Assembly: GCA_021604525.1 (NCBI GenBank)
Contig: BQJD01000018.1
Span: 1-64,000 of the forward strand
From: a marine bacterium B5-7
Lineage (GTDB): Bacteria; Pseudomonadota; Gammaproteobacteria; Arenicellales; CAJQKF01
Length of the DNA: 64,000 nucleotides
Direction of reading: 5' to 3'
The position numbers and the translations under genes were made by a program. The notes beneath the pieces were generated by a model. That model worked only from the letters and a program-made list of their open reading frames with translations, did not search any database and had not been told where the DNA came from. Positions 34,803-44,562 of the stretch are shown here, one piece after another; position 1 is the first letter of the stretch; each line of letters opens with the position of its first letter.

Positions 34803-36119
34803 ATGAAATTACCTGTTTTACCACCTAAGCTTTCGGACTTGATTGCTAAAAATAATTCCGATATCCCGCGGATCATGTCAACGGGAAATACTGCTCTACA
34901 AGGACGATATCTGCATTGGGATGAACTGAGACGTAGAGACCCACCTGACGGATTGGATCATGAACAGTGGTGGTTAGCGATCAAACTATCTCGGGGATCG
35001 GCTACACAAGTTCCATTGACGGACGCTGAGGGAAAGCAATTCAAATTCTTTCTTCCAAAAAAGATCCAGGAACTTTTGCACTATATTGACAGGCATTCAT
35101 CGATGGGGGATGCAAAGGAGGTTATTACGGATGAGGTTAGGCGACGTTTTGTTGTTTCTGCGCTAATGGAAGAATCCATCACGAGTTCGCAATTGGAAGG
35201 GGCTTCTACTACACGACTGGTCGCACAAGAAATGTTGAGGTACGGAAGGGCTCCGAGAAACAAGTCGGAGATCATGATTCTTAACAATTACAGAGGAATG
35301 CGACTAATAAGTGATTTGTGCAACGACCCGCTTACAAAGGAGCGTGTGCTGAATCTTCATAAGATACTTACAGCAGGAACACTTGATGATCCGAGAGATA
35401 CGGGACGGCTCCAAATACCAGGAGAAGAAAGAGTAAAGGTCATGGACCAGACAATTACCCATTTGTTGCATTTACCACCGCCGGCAGAACAACTGCCTCG
35501 CAGATTCACGGAAATGTTGAAATTCGCGAACGATAAAGACAAAAGTGATTGGATACACCCGCTGATTCGCGCGATTATTCTACATTTTTGGCTGGCATTT
35601 GATCACCCTTTTGTTGACGGCAACGGTAGAACTTCACGCTCAATATTTTATTGGTATGTTCTCAAGCACGACTACAAACTTTTCGAGTTTCTACCCATAT
35701 CAGCGTTGCTACTTGAGGCGCCTGCTAAATATTACCGATCGTTTCTCTACACAGAAACCGATGATCAGGATCTGACGTATTTTATAATCCATCAACTGGA
35801 AACAATTCGGAAAGCAATAGATAGATTGAACGAGTACTTGAACAAAAAGATGGAGCAAGTGCTAAGGATTGAGAAACTACTGAAGAACAAAAAGCATTTC
35901 AATTATCGTCAACTGGCGTTGCTTGGTCATGCAATTTGTCACCCGGGTACGTCATATACTATTAAAAGTCATCAAAATAGTCACGAGGTAGCATACGCAA
36001 CTGCGCGATCCGATCTTCTGGGTTTGTCAAACCTGAACTTGCTGACCCTGAGGAAGAGTGGTCACGCGTTGCTTTTTGAAGGGCCTCCGGATTTGGAGAG
36101 TCGAGTAAAGGCATTATAG
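34803..36119 (+). CDS. Fic-family protein (class II) with winged-helix-like tail
   Basis: A 438-residue protein with a complete Fic motif DHPFVDGNGRTSRS at residues 267-280 and the inhibitory SSQLEGA helix at 128-134. This makes it an autoinhibited adenylyltransferase, longer than the family average. The N-terminal 100 residues (WDELRRRDPPDGLDHEQWWL) form an extra domain found in one Fic subgroup. The C-terminal 90 residues (FNYRQLALLGHAICHPGTSY, LLGLSNLNLLTLRKSGH) look like a helix-turn-helix module. It is not a close relative of the Fic protein at 8309-9370. Base composition is lower in GC than its neighbours, which hints at transfer. The repeats just upstream may be its operator. Confidence 0.9.
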   Translation: MKLPVLPPKLSDLIAKNNSDIPRIMSTGNTALQGRYLHWDELRRRDPPDGLDHEQWWLAIKLSRGSATQVPLTDAEGKQFKFFLPKKIQELLHYIDRHSSMGDAKEVITDEVRRRFVVSALMEESITSSQLEGASTTRLVAQEMLRYGRAPRNKSEIMILNNYRGMRLISDLCNDPLTKERVLNLHKILTAGTLDDPRDTGRLQIPGEERVKVMDQTITHLLHLPPPAEQLPRRFTEMLKFANDKDKSDWIHPLIRAIILHFWLAFDHPFVDGNGRTSRSIFYWYVLKHDYKLFEFLPISALLLEAPAKYYRSFLYTETDDQDLTYFIIHQLETIRKAIDRLNEYLNKKMEQVLRIEKLLKNKKHFNYRQLALLGHAICHPGTSYTIKSHQNSHEVAYATARSDLLGLSNLNLLTLRKSGHALLFEGPPDLESRVKAL

Positions 36120-36659
36120 TTTTTCATTGATTTGCGGAATGTGTCTATTCACAATGGATCTGGTCCGATATCTTCTCTTCATTCGCGACGTTACCCACGT
36201 TCGATGCAAGATAGACGCCAAGGTTTACGATTGCCTGCGGCGTTAATTCCATCACTGCTCGGCGAACGACAATTTCTTTTCGTCTAATGGTAACGGCGCA
36301 AGTGGTTCAAGTGGCGAGCGTCGATCGAATTAAGCAAAGAACATGTTACGTTTATCAGGTACAGAAATATACTAAAAGTCATCACACTGCTTTACGAGAT
36401 ACTTCTCTTGTACGTTTTTCAGTCAGTTATTGATATCGGCTGATATACATCACACATTGCCAATGCTCTTCCGGATTGGTCACAGTATTTATGTACGCTT
36501 CAAATCAATCGTGCAAGCCGAAGTAATGGCGAGCCGATGGCTGTGGTATTACAATAACAAACGGTGCAATATGGCTTCGACAACATATCCTCAAGAATGA
36601 AGTTACGACAAGCAACAAAGTGTTTACTTCTGAATGCAACGATAAGAGGGGGGTTATAA
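36120..36659. other. Intergenic region, nothing recognised
   Basis: About 540 bases between the Fic gene and the serine hydrolase gene. No open frame with family features, RNA gene or hairpin is convincing. The last 20 bases include AGAGGGGGG, the ribosome site of the next gene. Confidence 0.4.
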
Positions 36660-37814
36660 ATGAAAACCATGGTTATGACTTTGGGTGCTTTTATCCTGGT
36701 GGTTTCTTTTTCACTTACTGTGTTGGATGCAATTGCTGAAGATGGTGATTGGCCGTATACGCTCACCATACACCCAACCACAGAATTAAAGACGCCACAA
36801 CCAGGTGAGCATCTTGGGATTTCCTACCCTTGCAAATGGAAGAGTTCCGACTGTGATCTCGATGACTTCATGGAGCATCTGGACGTTTGCGCACTTTACG
36901 TATTGCACAAAGGAACGCCTGTACTACACCGCGTCGCCAGTGAGAACGAAGATTGTGCAGAAAAAGTATCCCGTGAGCGCTACGGAATTGCGTCCATCAC
37001 CAAATCAATCACGTCCTTGATTCTTGGATATGTAATTTTAAGCACCGATTTGAATCTGAAAACCACAATCTCTGATGAACTCGGACGTATCGGGATTAAC
37101 TATCCGAATAAGAAGGTAACCATTCGCGATCTTCTCCGTATGTCATCGGGTATGAATTGGAATGAAAAACGTGAGAAAGAATCGATTCGGATCAATGAAC
37201 ATAGTGACCCGGATACCTTGAAGCAAGTCGTTGCCGGGAGACTTGAGAATGCTGTTTTCAAAGACAAGGATGTTGGAAAGTACAACTACTCGGGATTTGA
37301 CACGACGATATTGGGACTCGTAATCGCAGGTCGTTGGGATCTGGAGCAGTCGATTGACAAGGTGCTGGAAGAACAAGTTTGGAAACCACAAGGTATGCGA
37401 AAAAAGGCGGAGTGGAAAGCAGACGCTGACAGGTTCCCGTCACCGCACTGCTGTTTCTACGCATCAGCGGGAGACCTGGCAATTCTGGGGCAGTGGGTCC
37501 TTCAGAAATACAAATCAGGACAGGATCAGATAGCGAACTGGATTCGGCAGTCCATAAGTGATTCGCGAGAAACCGACGAAAGTTGTAAATTCAAGACCAT
37601 GGAGCAAGAGATTCGCTACGGGTATCAGTGGCGAGTTTTGTCAGGTGACGGAAATGGTTTCACTGCCTACGGCGCAGGTGGGCAGTATATGCATGTCTTC
37701 CCGGATCAAGACGTTGTTGTCGTGCAGTTAAGTAGCGATGCTCGCGTGAGCAGCGAAAACTGGTGTGAAGCATTCCTTGTGCAGCGCGCCATCGCAGACA
37801 AGGTTGCACAGTAA
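36660..37814 (+). CDS. Exported serine hydrolase (class C beta-lactamase family)
   Basis: A 384-residue periplasmic protein with a signal peptide (TLGAFILVVSFSLTVLDAIA). The SxxK motif is S112-I-T-K115 in YGIASITKSITSLILGY. The Y-S-N equivalent is Y210 in GKYNYSGFDTTILGLVI, and the third box is probably GAGGQYMHVF, which lacks the KTG of true beta-lactamases. This family covers esterases, D-aminopeptidases and transferases as well as beta-lactamases, so resistance should not be assumed. Six or more Cys in the mature part (YPCKWKSSDCDLD, PHCCFYA) suggest disulfides. It stands alone, with a strong AGAGGGGGG site before the ATG. Confidence 0.88.
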   Translation: MKTMVMTLGAFILVVSFSLTVLDAIAEDGDWPYTLTIHPTTELKTPQPGEHLGISYPCKWKSSDCDLDDFMEHLDVCALYVLHKGTPVLHRVASENEDCAEKVSRERYGIASITKSITSLILGYVILSTDLNLKTTISDELGRIGINYPNKKVTIRDLLRMSSGMNWNEKREKESIRINEHSDPDTLKQVVAGRLENAVFKDKDVGKYNYSGFDTTILGLVIAGRWDLEQSIDKVLEEQVWKPQGMRKKAEWKADADRFPSPHCCFYASAGDLAILGQWVLQKYKSGQDQIANWIRQSISDSRETDESCKFKTMEQEIRYGYQWRVLSGDGNGFTAYGAGGQYMHVFPDQDVVVVQLSSDARVSSENWCEAFLVQRAIADKVAQ

Positions 37815-37976
37815 CGCAAACTTTCATCTGCAAGAGTAACCGGCCAAGGCACCGTGGGGCTTCAGAGGTTTATAAGTTTTTATCAAAACCAAAAAAGTTA
37901 AACCTTAAAGGCAATTTATTGGAGATGCGTTGTGCATCGTTGTAAACCCGGATGCAGAGATGCAAACGGCGCCGGG

Positions 37977-38819
37977 TTAATCAAGATAGGAATCTTCGCG
38001 CCACCCGGCACGCTCGAAGTGTATAGGTAACGCTTTGCCATAAAGCTGTTTGGACCGCTCTGGTGTGCCGACCATGCCAGGTTTTTGCACATACGAAAAG
38101 ATAGCAACGTATCTTGGGATTGATCCGGAAAGCGGGGCGACTCGATGCAATGAATAACGACCTTGGAACAACTGCAGGTCCCCGGGTTCAAGATTGATGG
38201 TTCTAACCCTATTTGATGTCCCCTCCAAGACTTTTTTAACTTCTGGAAAATTTTCATCGTCGACGCGAATATGCGGCGCATATTCAAACTCACCACCAGA
38301 GGTTGCGTTTTGAATAGCCAATGTCACGGTGAAGTTATTGGTATCAAAATGCCACGGAAATCCATTACCCGTTTCAGCCATATTAATAATGACGTCAGCT
38401 AATGGATCAGCATATCGATAAAAATTTTCTTCTTGTAAACAGTCTCTGATGAATGGATCAAATGACGGAAAATCATGAATTGTACGCAGCGCTCCTGAAG
38501 GTGCAAAGTTGTCTGCGGAAATAAAGTTGTTGGACCGGTCAAAAAAAGCTCTGCGAGGATCATCCTCCGATAGAGATGGCTCATCTTGCGTGAAGTAGGG
38601 GTTCGTTCGGCTGAACGAGCGATGGCCATTTCTGGAAACGGAATCCGCTTCGTTTTTTAAAGCACATACCCCATAGTCGGTCAGAAAGCGCTTAACAATC
38701 GCGCAGCCATCTGCTGCAAGATCAGTACGAATCCGTTCAATCAGTTTTTGGTGTCGCTGCCCTTTAACATGAATTGGGTAGTCTTGCAGGTTGATTAAAT
38801 CGTTGGCAGTGAAGTTCAC
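37977..38819 (-). CDS. 2OG-Fe(II) oxygenase of the HalD/BesD-like family, HxD triad intact
   Basis: A 280-residue enzyme that resembles BesD-type amino acid oxygenases over its whole length (FPWHFDTNNFTVTLAIQNAT, SGGEFEYAPHIR, PGDLQLFQGRYSLHRVAPL). BesD and HalD are radical halogenases because a Gly replaces the Asp of the iron triad, leaving room for chloride. Here the triad appears complete: H157 and D159 in WHFDT, and H225 in SLHRV, with R236 for 2OG. I therefore infer hydroxylation, not chlorination, probably of a free amino acid. The gene stands alone between a serine hydrolase and a sulfatase, with no clear pathway partner. Confidence 0.8.
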   Translation of the reverse strand: MNFTANDLINLQDYPIHVKGQRHQKLIERIRTDLAADGCAIVKRFLTDYGVCALKNEADSVSRNGHRSFSRTNPYFTQDEPSLSEDDPRRAFFDRSNNFISADNFAPSGALRTIHDFPSFDPFIRDCLQEENFYRYADPLADVIINMAETGNGFPWHFDTNNFTVTLAIQNATSGGEFEYAPHIRVDDENFPEVKKVLEGTSNRVRTINLEPGDLQLFQGRYSLHRVAPLSGSIPRYVAIFSYVQKPGMVGTPERSKQLYGKALPIHFERAGWREDSYLD

Positions 38820-39247
38820 GGCAACCTCTTTTCATGTTGGCGCTGAAAGACATAATACTTGGAATTAATTCCAGCAAGCTTCAATGCGAACTTTATTCAA
38901 AGGCGCTTGATGCTTCCTCGGCTCGCAAATATATCGACAAAGTGACTACTTCTTCAAGTAGTACGACTACACTGAAAGAATGCTAGTGGAAAACAGTAAC
39001 AGTATGAATTTTGGTATGGATATAATCATGAAGTTTGACGCCAACATTGTTCGTCTCGGTATTACACTCCGGATTGAGGCATGTAATGAAAAATAAGGTT
39101 TGCTCCATTCCAGTCATTGACTGATGTTATGACGTCGCGAACGCATCATTGTCATGTAGATGGAGTAGAATCCAGGTTCATTTGGGGGCTAACTATTCAG
39201 GTTTGCTTCCATAAAACACGCAGTCCAGTATTACTCAAGCATTCACT
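38820..39247. other. Divergent intergenic region
   Basis: About 430 AT-rich bases between the 2OG oxygenase and sulfatase genes, which run in opposite directions. It must contain both promoters. I see no reliable boxes or small genes. Confidence 0.4.
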
Positions 39248-40783
39248 ATGAACGTACTATTCATAACTGCGGATCAGTGGCGTGGTGAATGCCTGTCTGC
39301 GTTGGGTCATCCACATGTAAAAACGCCGAACCTTGATCAACTGGCGTCTGATGGCGTGATCTTCAAAAATCATTATGGGCAGGCGGTGCCTTGTGGGCCT
39401 TCGCGGGCGAGCTTGTATACGGGCATGTACTTGCACAATCACCGATCCCTCATGAACGGTACGCCGCTCGACGCGCGTCACACCAATATTGCACTTGAGG
39501 CCAGGAAGGCGGGTTATGCGCCAGCCTTGTTTGGCTACACGGATGTTAGTCTTGATCCTCGATCCCAGGATATTTCCGATGGCTATGAAGGCGTTCTGCC
39601 TGGCATGGACCCCGTTTGTAAGCTCCTGAGTGATGGCGCGCCGTGGCTGGCTCGATTAATGGATAAAGGTTATGACGTTTCCAATGGCGTGAACGGAGTA
39701 ATGTCTCCTCAAAAAGATTATCCTGGCGCTGAAAATAGAGGTAAAACATTTGCCGCCCCCGTGTATTCTGCCGAAGACAGCAATACAGCATTTCTGGTTG
39801 ATGAGGCGATGCGTTTTATCTCGGAGCAGAAGAGCGCCCCCTGGTTTGCGCACCTATCGTTTGTGTCTCCGCATCCGCCCTTTATCGTACCCGAGCCATA
39901 CAACAGTATGTATGAAGAAACCAGGATGCCGCTGCCCGTTCGATGCGCGACCCTGGAGGAAGAGATTGCGCAACACCCCTGGCATAAACACTTTGTTACT
40001 AACCCAGGAGGAGCCCCCTTGACCGAGGGCTCCAAATCAAGTGACAACATTCGTTTAAATGATCAGAGTCTCCGCCAGGTCAAGGCGACGTACTACGGTA
40101 TGATTTCAGAAGTTGATGATCAAATTGGACGGCTGATCGACTATCTCAAGGAGACCGGTGCCTATAAGGATACGATGATTGTATTTACCTCGGATCATGG
40201 TGAGAACCTGGGCGATCACTGGGCTTTTGCAAAGTACACCTACTTCGATCAAACATTCCATGTTCCTTTGATCATCCGTGATCCTGCCGCTGAAGCTGAT
40301 TCATCCCGCGAAACCATTGTCGAGGCGTTCACAGAGAGCGTCGATATCATGCCAACAATTCTGGATAGAATTTCCCTGGCGGTACCTGATCAATGTGATG
40401 GACGATCATTGCTGCCGTTCTGTCGAGGAGAAGTGCCGGAGCTTTGGCGAGAAGAGGCGCATATGGAGTTCGATATCCGCGCACCTTATGATGGAGAAAG
40501 TCCGTTACCCTGCGGATTAAGAATGAACCAGTGCATAGCAACGATTATTCGCGGTGAGCGCTATAAATATATTCACTTTGTAGCGCTTCCGCCCTTGCTG
40601 TTCGATATGCAGGAAGATCCGAATGAGTTTAACAACCTTGCGAATGATCCAGCCTATCAGGCAATTGCTCACGATTACGTCGGGAAGCTATTGAGTTGGC
40701 GCGTGGAGCATGACGCAACGGCCCTTACCGACTTTCACTTGACCGAAGAAAAAGCGCTTGAGCAGGGTCTCCGATCAAGATAA
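39248..40783 (+). CDS. Sulfatase / phosphonate monoester hydrolase family enzyme
   Basis: A 511-residue alkaline-phosphatase-superfamily hydrolase. The formylglycine motif is C49-G-P-S-R53 in VPCGPSRASLYTG, and metal ligands include D9 and Q10 (FITADQWRGE) and VFTSDHGENLGDH. The layout with FDQTFHVPLIIRDP resembles the phosphonate monoester hydrolase / arylsulfatase subgroup. No signal peptide is visible, so it is probably cytoplasmic. Maturation needs a formylglycine-generating enzyme or anSME, which is not in the window. It may release sulfate from a small sulfated compound; no sulfated substrate can be named. Confidence 0.9.
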   Translation: MNVLFITADQWRGECLSALGHPHVKTPNLDQLASDGVIFKNHYGQAVPCGPSRASLYTGMYLHNHRSLMNGTPLDARHTNIALEARKAGYAPALFGYTDVSLDPRSQDISDGYEGVLPGMDPVCKLLSDGAPWLARLMDKGYDVSNGVNGVMSPQKDYPGAENRGKTFAAPVYSAEDSNTAFLVDEAMRFISEQKSAPWFAHLSFVSPHPPFIVPEPYNSMYEETRMPLPVRCATLEEEIAQHPWHKHFVTNPGGAPLTEGSKSSDNIRLNDQSLRQVKATYYGMISEVDDQIGRLIDYLKETGAYKDTMIVFTSDHGENLGDHWAFAKYTYFDQTFHVPLIIRDPAAEADSSRETIVEAFTESVDIMPTILDRISLAVPDQCDGRSLLPFCRGEVPELWREEAHMEFDIRAPYDGESPLPCGLRMNQCIATIIRGERYKYIHFVALPPLLFDMQEDPNEFNNLANDPAYQAIAHDYVGKLLSWRVEHDATALTDFHLTEEKALEQGLRSR

Positions 40784-40810
40784 TCCCCATCTGTGATTTT
40801 GTATCGCAAA

Positions 40811-41161
40811 TTAGATCAAGATCAAGTTCAATCGTTCAACAGGTTGTTTTTGTACCCTGACCTTGTTCATGAGCGCCCTTAGGCGCCAAGGTCTCGGTGT
40901 AGGGGTGCTGGGGTGAACAGTATAATTTTCTGTGGAGGCAATCTCTGCGACTCGCCCCAAATACATCACAGCAACCCGGTCGCAGGCGCAGGCAACGGCG
41001 GCGAGATCATGTGAGATGTATAAATAAGTCAGATCAAGCTGCGCCTGCAGGTCTTTAAGCAAATTCAGAATTTGGGCCTGTATCGAGACGTAGAGGGCAG
41101 AGACCGCCTCATCACATACAATAAATCCGGAGTGGAGGATCAACGCACGAGCTATGGCCAT
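40811..41161 (-). pseudogene. Oligopeptide/dipeptide ABC transporter ATPase (OppF/DppF), decayed 3' fragment
   Basis: The frame retains MAIARALILHSGFIVCDEAV, the Walker B DE and YLYISHDLAAVACACDRVAV followed by MYLGRVAEIAS. Upstream parts with Walker A and the LSGGQ signature are absent. The Walker B neighbour SALD reads SALY. After TENYT the frame shifts: the other frame continues with SPQHPYTETL, the family's normal sequence. Truncation, a changed key residue and a frameshift show it is not functional. Confidence 0.8.
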
Positions 41162-41283
41162 GCAGGATGGGTGTGCACAAGAAGGGGGAAATAGTCGCCA
41201 TCAGCATAATTAATTAATCCTGTTTGCCAGATTTATGCTCGATTATTACTCACATGCCCCTTGAACAACAAAATCCCAGTTGT

Positions 41284-42192
41284 TCAGACCCCCTGATTAT
41301 TTATTTGCTCGATTGTTGATGTGGCGGATTCCACTGCCAATTGCATTTGTTGCTGTAATGAGTGACTCATGGGTAGTAGTGGTTGTCGTACATGACCGCC
41401 AGGTAGTCCTCGCAGCTCGCAAACATATTTGACACATTGGACAAACTTGCCGCCACGTTCAAATACAGTCATGACCGGGAGCAAAGCTTTCATGATCTTC
41501 CGACCTTTTTCATAGTTATTCTCTATAACGCAGGCGTTATAGAGCGCCAATGTCTCTTCAGCCAGACAGTTCGTTGCCGCGCACACCCAACTTTTTGCCC
41601 CCCACACGAAAAACTCCAATGCCTGGTCATCAGCACCACAGCTTAATTCAAGTTGCGGAAACTGCGTTGACAGAAGCTGGATTCGACTATAGTCGCCACT
41701 GCTTTCCTTGATCGCCTTGAAATTCTTATGCTCAACGATTCCTCGTAAAAAATCCTCACCCATCATTGTTCCGGTTCGTCCCGGATAGTTATATAAAATG
41801 ATTGGTAAGTTACAGATGTTATCGATTTTCACACAGTGATGTATAAGCTCCTCGGCAGATGGTTGAGAGTAAGGAGGAGCAGCGATCAATAAACCTTGTG
41901 CGCCATGTTCGAGTGCTGCGCGAGCGTAATCGCAACAATCTTCAGTTCGAAAGTCATTGACGCCTGCCACCCATGGAACACGACGATTAATAACTGCGTT
42001 TGCTATTTCGAATTGTTCTAATCTCTCTTTCCGTTTGAGTGCATAAAATTCACCAGTGGTTCCTGAAACAACGATGCCATGCACACCGCTGTCAATCAGG
42101 TGATCGACCATGATTGACCAGGCATCCTGGTCCAATGTCCCGTTTGCTCTAAATGGCGTGATTACGGGCGTATAAATACCTTCGAATGTCAT
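41284..42192 (-). CDS. DapA-family Schiff-base aldolase/dehydratase
   Basis: A 302-residue class I aldolase of the dihydrodipicolinate synthase/N-acetylneuraminate lyase family, counted from ATG 42192. GTTGEFYAL (44-52) binds the carboxylate of the keto acid. Y134 in LYNYPGRTG is the proton relay and K162 in FKAIKESSGD is the Schiff-base Lys. The sequence does not fix the substrate. With the glucarate dehydratase-like gene at 46536 and the transporter genes beside it, a 5-dehydro-4-deoxyglucarate dehydratase or similar keto-acid step is a reasonable guess. It lies just downstream of the permease gene aapM, 24 bases away, on the same strand and in the same operon. Confidence 0.88.
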   Translation of the reverse strand: MTFEGIYTPVITPFRANGTLDQDAWSIMVDHLIDSGVHGIVVSGTTGEFYALKRKERLEQFEIANAVINRRVPWVAGVNDFRTEDCCDYARAALEHGAQGLLIAAPPYSQPSAEELIHHCVKIDNICNLPIILYNYPGRTGTMMGEDFLRGIVEHKNFKAIKESSGDYSRIQLLSTQFPQLELSCGADDQALEFFVWGAKSWVCAATNCLAEETLALYNACVIENNYEKGRKIMKALLPVMTVFERGGKFVQCVKYVCELRGLPGGHVRQPLLPMSHSLQQQMQLAVESATSTIEQINNQGV

Positions 42193-42216
42193 CGCAAAAT
42201 CTCCAGACAACTCATA

Positions 42217-43332
42217 TTACTGATGTGAAACAACCTTGAACTTTTTCTCCAGGTACTTGCTGTACTTTGATAAAGAATATGCTCCTGAAAAATAAACCAG
42301 AGCAACAAAAAGATAGGCCTCCGTGAAATAGGAAATCCATTGTGGATCTGCAACTGATGCGCTGGTTGCATTCAGGATATCGAACAAGCCGACAATGATG
42401 ACCAGCGTACTATTCTTGAAGGCCTGGATAATGTGATTCATAAGACCTGGAATTACGATCCGAATGGCCTGTGGAAGAACAATAAGCCAGTTAATTTGCC
42501 ATGCTGATAATCCGATCGATTTTCCCGCCTCTAGCTGGCTCACAGGGACTGCTTGTAGTCCTCCGCGAATAACTTCAGCTTGCAGGCAGGCGAAATAAAA
42601 TCCGAGTGCAAGCACGATTCGAACCATTTTGTCGATGTCGAAACCTGTGGGCAGAAATATCGGAAAGATAACGGCTGCAATCAGGAGAACCGTGACAGGT
42701 GGAATCGCACGCATTGTCTCGATGACTACAATGCAGATGGTTTTAAGAATGGGCAATTTTTCAGATCGCCTGCCGAGTGCCAGCAAAACAGCAAGGGGCA
42801 TTCCAACAGACACCTGCCCACTAAATACAATCATTGTTAGTGGGAGCCCTCCCCATTGGGCTGTTTCAATAACTGGAAGACCAAATACCCCGCCAAGCAT
42901 TAAAGTGATGATTGTGATAATTCCAAATACCCACAAAGGCAAAAGAATTCTCCAATTCCAGAAAACGGGCAGGGCAGTAATAACGAGTACCCCCAGGTAG
43001 ATCACGACAGCGAGAAAGGGTCGCCACTGTTCGGCATATGGATAGAATCCAAAGAGCATGACGCGATGCTTTTCAGCAATTACCGCCCAGCATGCTCCAC
43101 CCGCTTCAACGCAGGCCTGTGGGTCCGTGCTGTTCCACACGCTGTTAATGAATGCCCAACTAATGAGCGGTGGGACTAAAATCACCAGAAGAACCATGAG
43201 GGCCGTGGTGATTAATGTATTTATCCAGTTGTTAAACAGATTTTTATGCAACCAGCGCAAGATTCCGATTCGTTCAATCGGTGGTGCACGCATAACGACA
43301 GGATCCGTTGGGGCAACGTTAAGCGCCGTCAT
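42217..43332 (-). CDS. aapM: Polar amino acid ABC transporter permease (AapM-like)
   Basis: A 371-residue inner membrane permease with about seven to eight hydrophobic segments, among them LITTALMVLLVILVPPLISW and VALLAVVIYLGVLVI-type regions. The cytoplasmic EAA loop is EAGKSIGLSAWQINWLIVLP (about residue 270), which docks the ATPase. The periplasmic insertion VEAGGACWAVIAEKHRVMLF and overall length match AapM of the Rhizobium general L-amino acid transporter. The gene overlaps aapQ by four bases and follows it in the order J-Q-M. The usual fourth gene, aapP (the ATPase), is replaced here by the DapA-family gene. Confidence 0.9.
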   Translation of the reverse strand: MTALNVAPTDPVVMRAPPIERIGILRWLHKNLFNNWINTLITTALMVLLVILVPPLISWAFINSVWNSTDPQACVEAGGACWAVIAEKHRVMLFGFYPYAEQWRPFLAVVIYLGVLVITALPVFWNWRILLPLWVFGIITIITLMLGGVFGLPVIETAQWGGLPLTMIVFSGQVSVGMPLAVLLALGRRSEKLPILKTICIVVIETMRAIPPVTVLLIAAVIFPIFLPTGFDIDKMVRIVLALGFYFACLQAEVIRGGLQAVPVSQLEAGKSIGLSAWQINWLIVLPQAIRIVIPGLMNHIIQAFKNSTLVIIVGLFDILNATSASVADPQWISYFTEAYLFVALVYFSGAYSLSKYSKYLEKKFKVVSHQ

Positions 43333-44513
43333 GGTTTTTCAACCAGTGCGATTCGCTTGTTATACCTGTTCATAATTAACGCGACACTCGCGCTGATGCC
43401 AACGTATACAATCATCATAAGAAACAGGATTTCTATTGCTTGCCCTGTCTGATTGATGGCAGTGTTTCCCACACTGACGAGATCGGGATAACCGATTGCC
43501 ACGGCAAGTGAACTGTCTTTGGCAATATTGACGTATTGATTTGTCATGGGTGGGACGACCACCCTTAATGCTTGCGGCAGGATAACGAGTCGAAGAATCA
43601 GACTGCCACGCAGCCCAAGAGATCGTGCAGCATCCTTTTGGCCTGCATCTACCGACTGAATTCCCGATCTGACTATCTCGGCGACGAATGCAGACGTATA
43701 AGCGACAAGACCCAGAACCAGAGCAAGAAATTCTGGAGAATACGTTAAACCGCCAACAAAATTAAATCCCTTCAGAACTGGTTGTTCGAATTCCAGTGAG
43801 GAACTACCCAAGAGCCAGACTAAAACAGGAGGAACGATAATCAGCGGTAGTACGATTGTTATGAAGGGTAACGATCGTCCGCTTGCATAGAGTCGTTTCC
43901 TGCGCCATAAAGCATATCCTGTCGCCAGGACGATACCTGCAATGAAAGCCAGGATAAGTGAATATAAATAATCATTGAGAACCGGTACTGTGTGGATTAT
44001 TCCACGGTTCGTCAAAAAGAGGCCGGTGACCGGGTTGTATGCCTGTCGGGGTGAGGGAAGTTGCCGCATCAGTGCGATCCAGAACATGACCTGGAGCAAG
44101 AGCGGCGTGTTTCTGAAAATCTCGACGTATCCAGCACTGAGTCGACTCAACAACCAGTGTGATGAGGCGCGTGCAATCCCGATTAAGGTACCGATGATCG
44201 TTGTAAAAACAATCGCGATGGCGGTTACATAGAGGGTGTTAAGAAAACCTGCCAGTAGTGCACGTGCATAGGTGTCACTTGGAGAGTAGGTAATCCACGT
44301 TTCCCCAATGGCGTAACCGGCTTCTTGATGAAGAAACCCAAACCCCGAGGCAATTCCCTGATCAACCAGGTTTTCAGTGGCTGTCGAGGCAAAGTAATAG
44401 AGGATGAGGCCGGTGGTGAGAAGCGTCAGTGTCTCAAGGACGAAACGTTTCAGATCAAACTTTTCAGCCTTATCTATCAACCTGTTCCGGGACAAGACAC
44501 TGGATGAAATCAT
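43329..44513 (-). CDS. aapQ: Polar amino acid ABC transporter permease (AapQ-like)
   Basis: A 394-residue permease, the partner of AapM. The N-terminal helix VLETLTLLTTGLILYYF is followed by the periplasmic GFLHQEAGYAIGETWITY segment typical of AapQ. Further helices lie near residues 90-115 and 185-260, and the EAA loop SLGLRGSLILRLVILPQALR is near 315. It forms the translocation pore with AapM. The last four bases overlap aapM (ATGA), so they are translationally coupled. A strong stem-loop at 44563-44593 separates it from the upstream binding-protein gene, which may keep permease expression below that of the binding protein. Confidence 0.9.
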   Translation of the reverse strand: MISSSVLSRNRLIDKAEKFDLKRFVLETLTLLTTGLILYYFASTATENLVDQGIASGFGFLHQEAGYAIGETWITYSPSDTYARALLAGFLNTLYVTAIAIVFTTIIGTLIGIARASSHWLLSRLSAGYVEIFRNTPLLLQVMFWIALMRQLPSPRQAYNPVTGLFLTNRGIIHTVPVLNDYLYSLILAFIAGIVLATGYALWRRKRLYASGRSLPFITIVLPLIIVPPVLVWLLGSSSLEFEQPVLKGFNFVGGLTYSPEFLALVLGLVAYTSAFVAEIVRSGIQSVDAGQKDAARSLGLRGSLILRLVILPQALRVVVPPMTNQYVNIAKDSSLAVAIGYPDLVSVGNTAINQTGQAIEILFLMMIVYVGISASVALIMNRYNKRIALVEKP

Positions 44514-44562
44514 TTAATCGACTGCCACCACACGTAAACCACTAAATTTTGATAGCTCATGG

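Noticed and set aside
40811-41161. A functional short ABC ATPase that could serve the Aap transporter
   Set aside because: It lacks Walker A and the signature, has SALY in place of SALD and is frameshifted. Its family is Opp/Dpp, not Aap.
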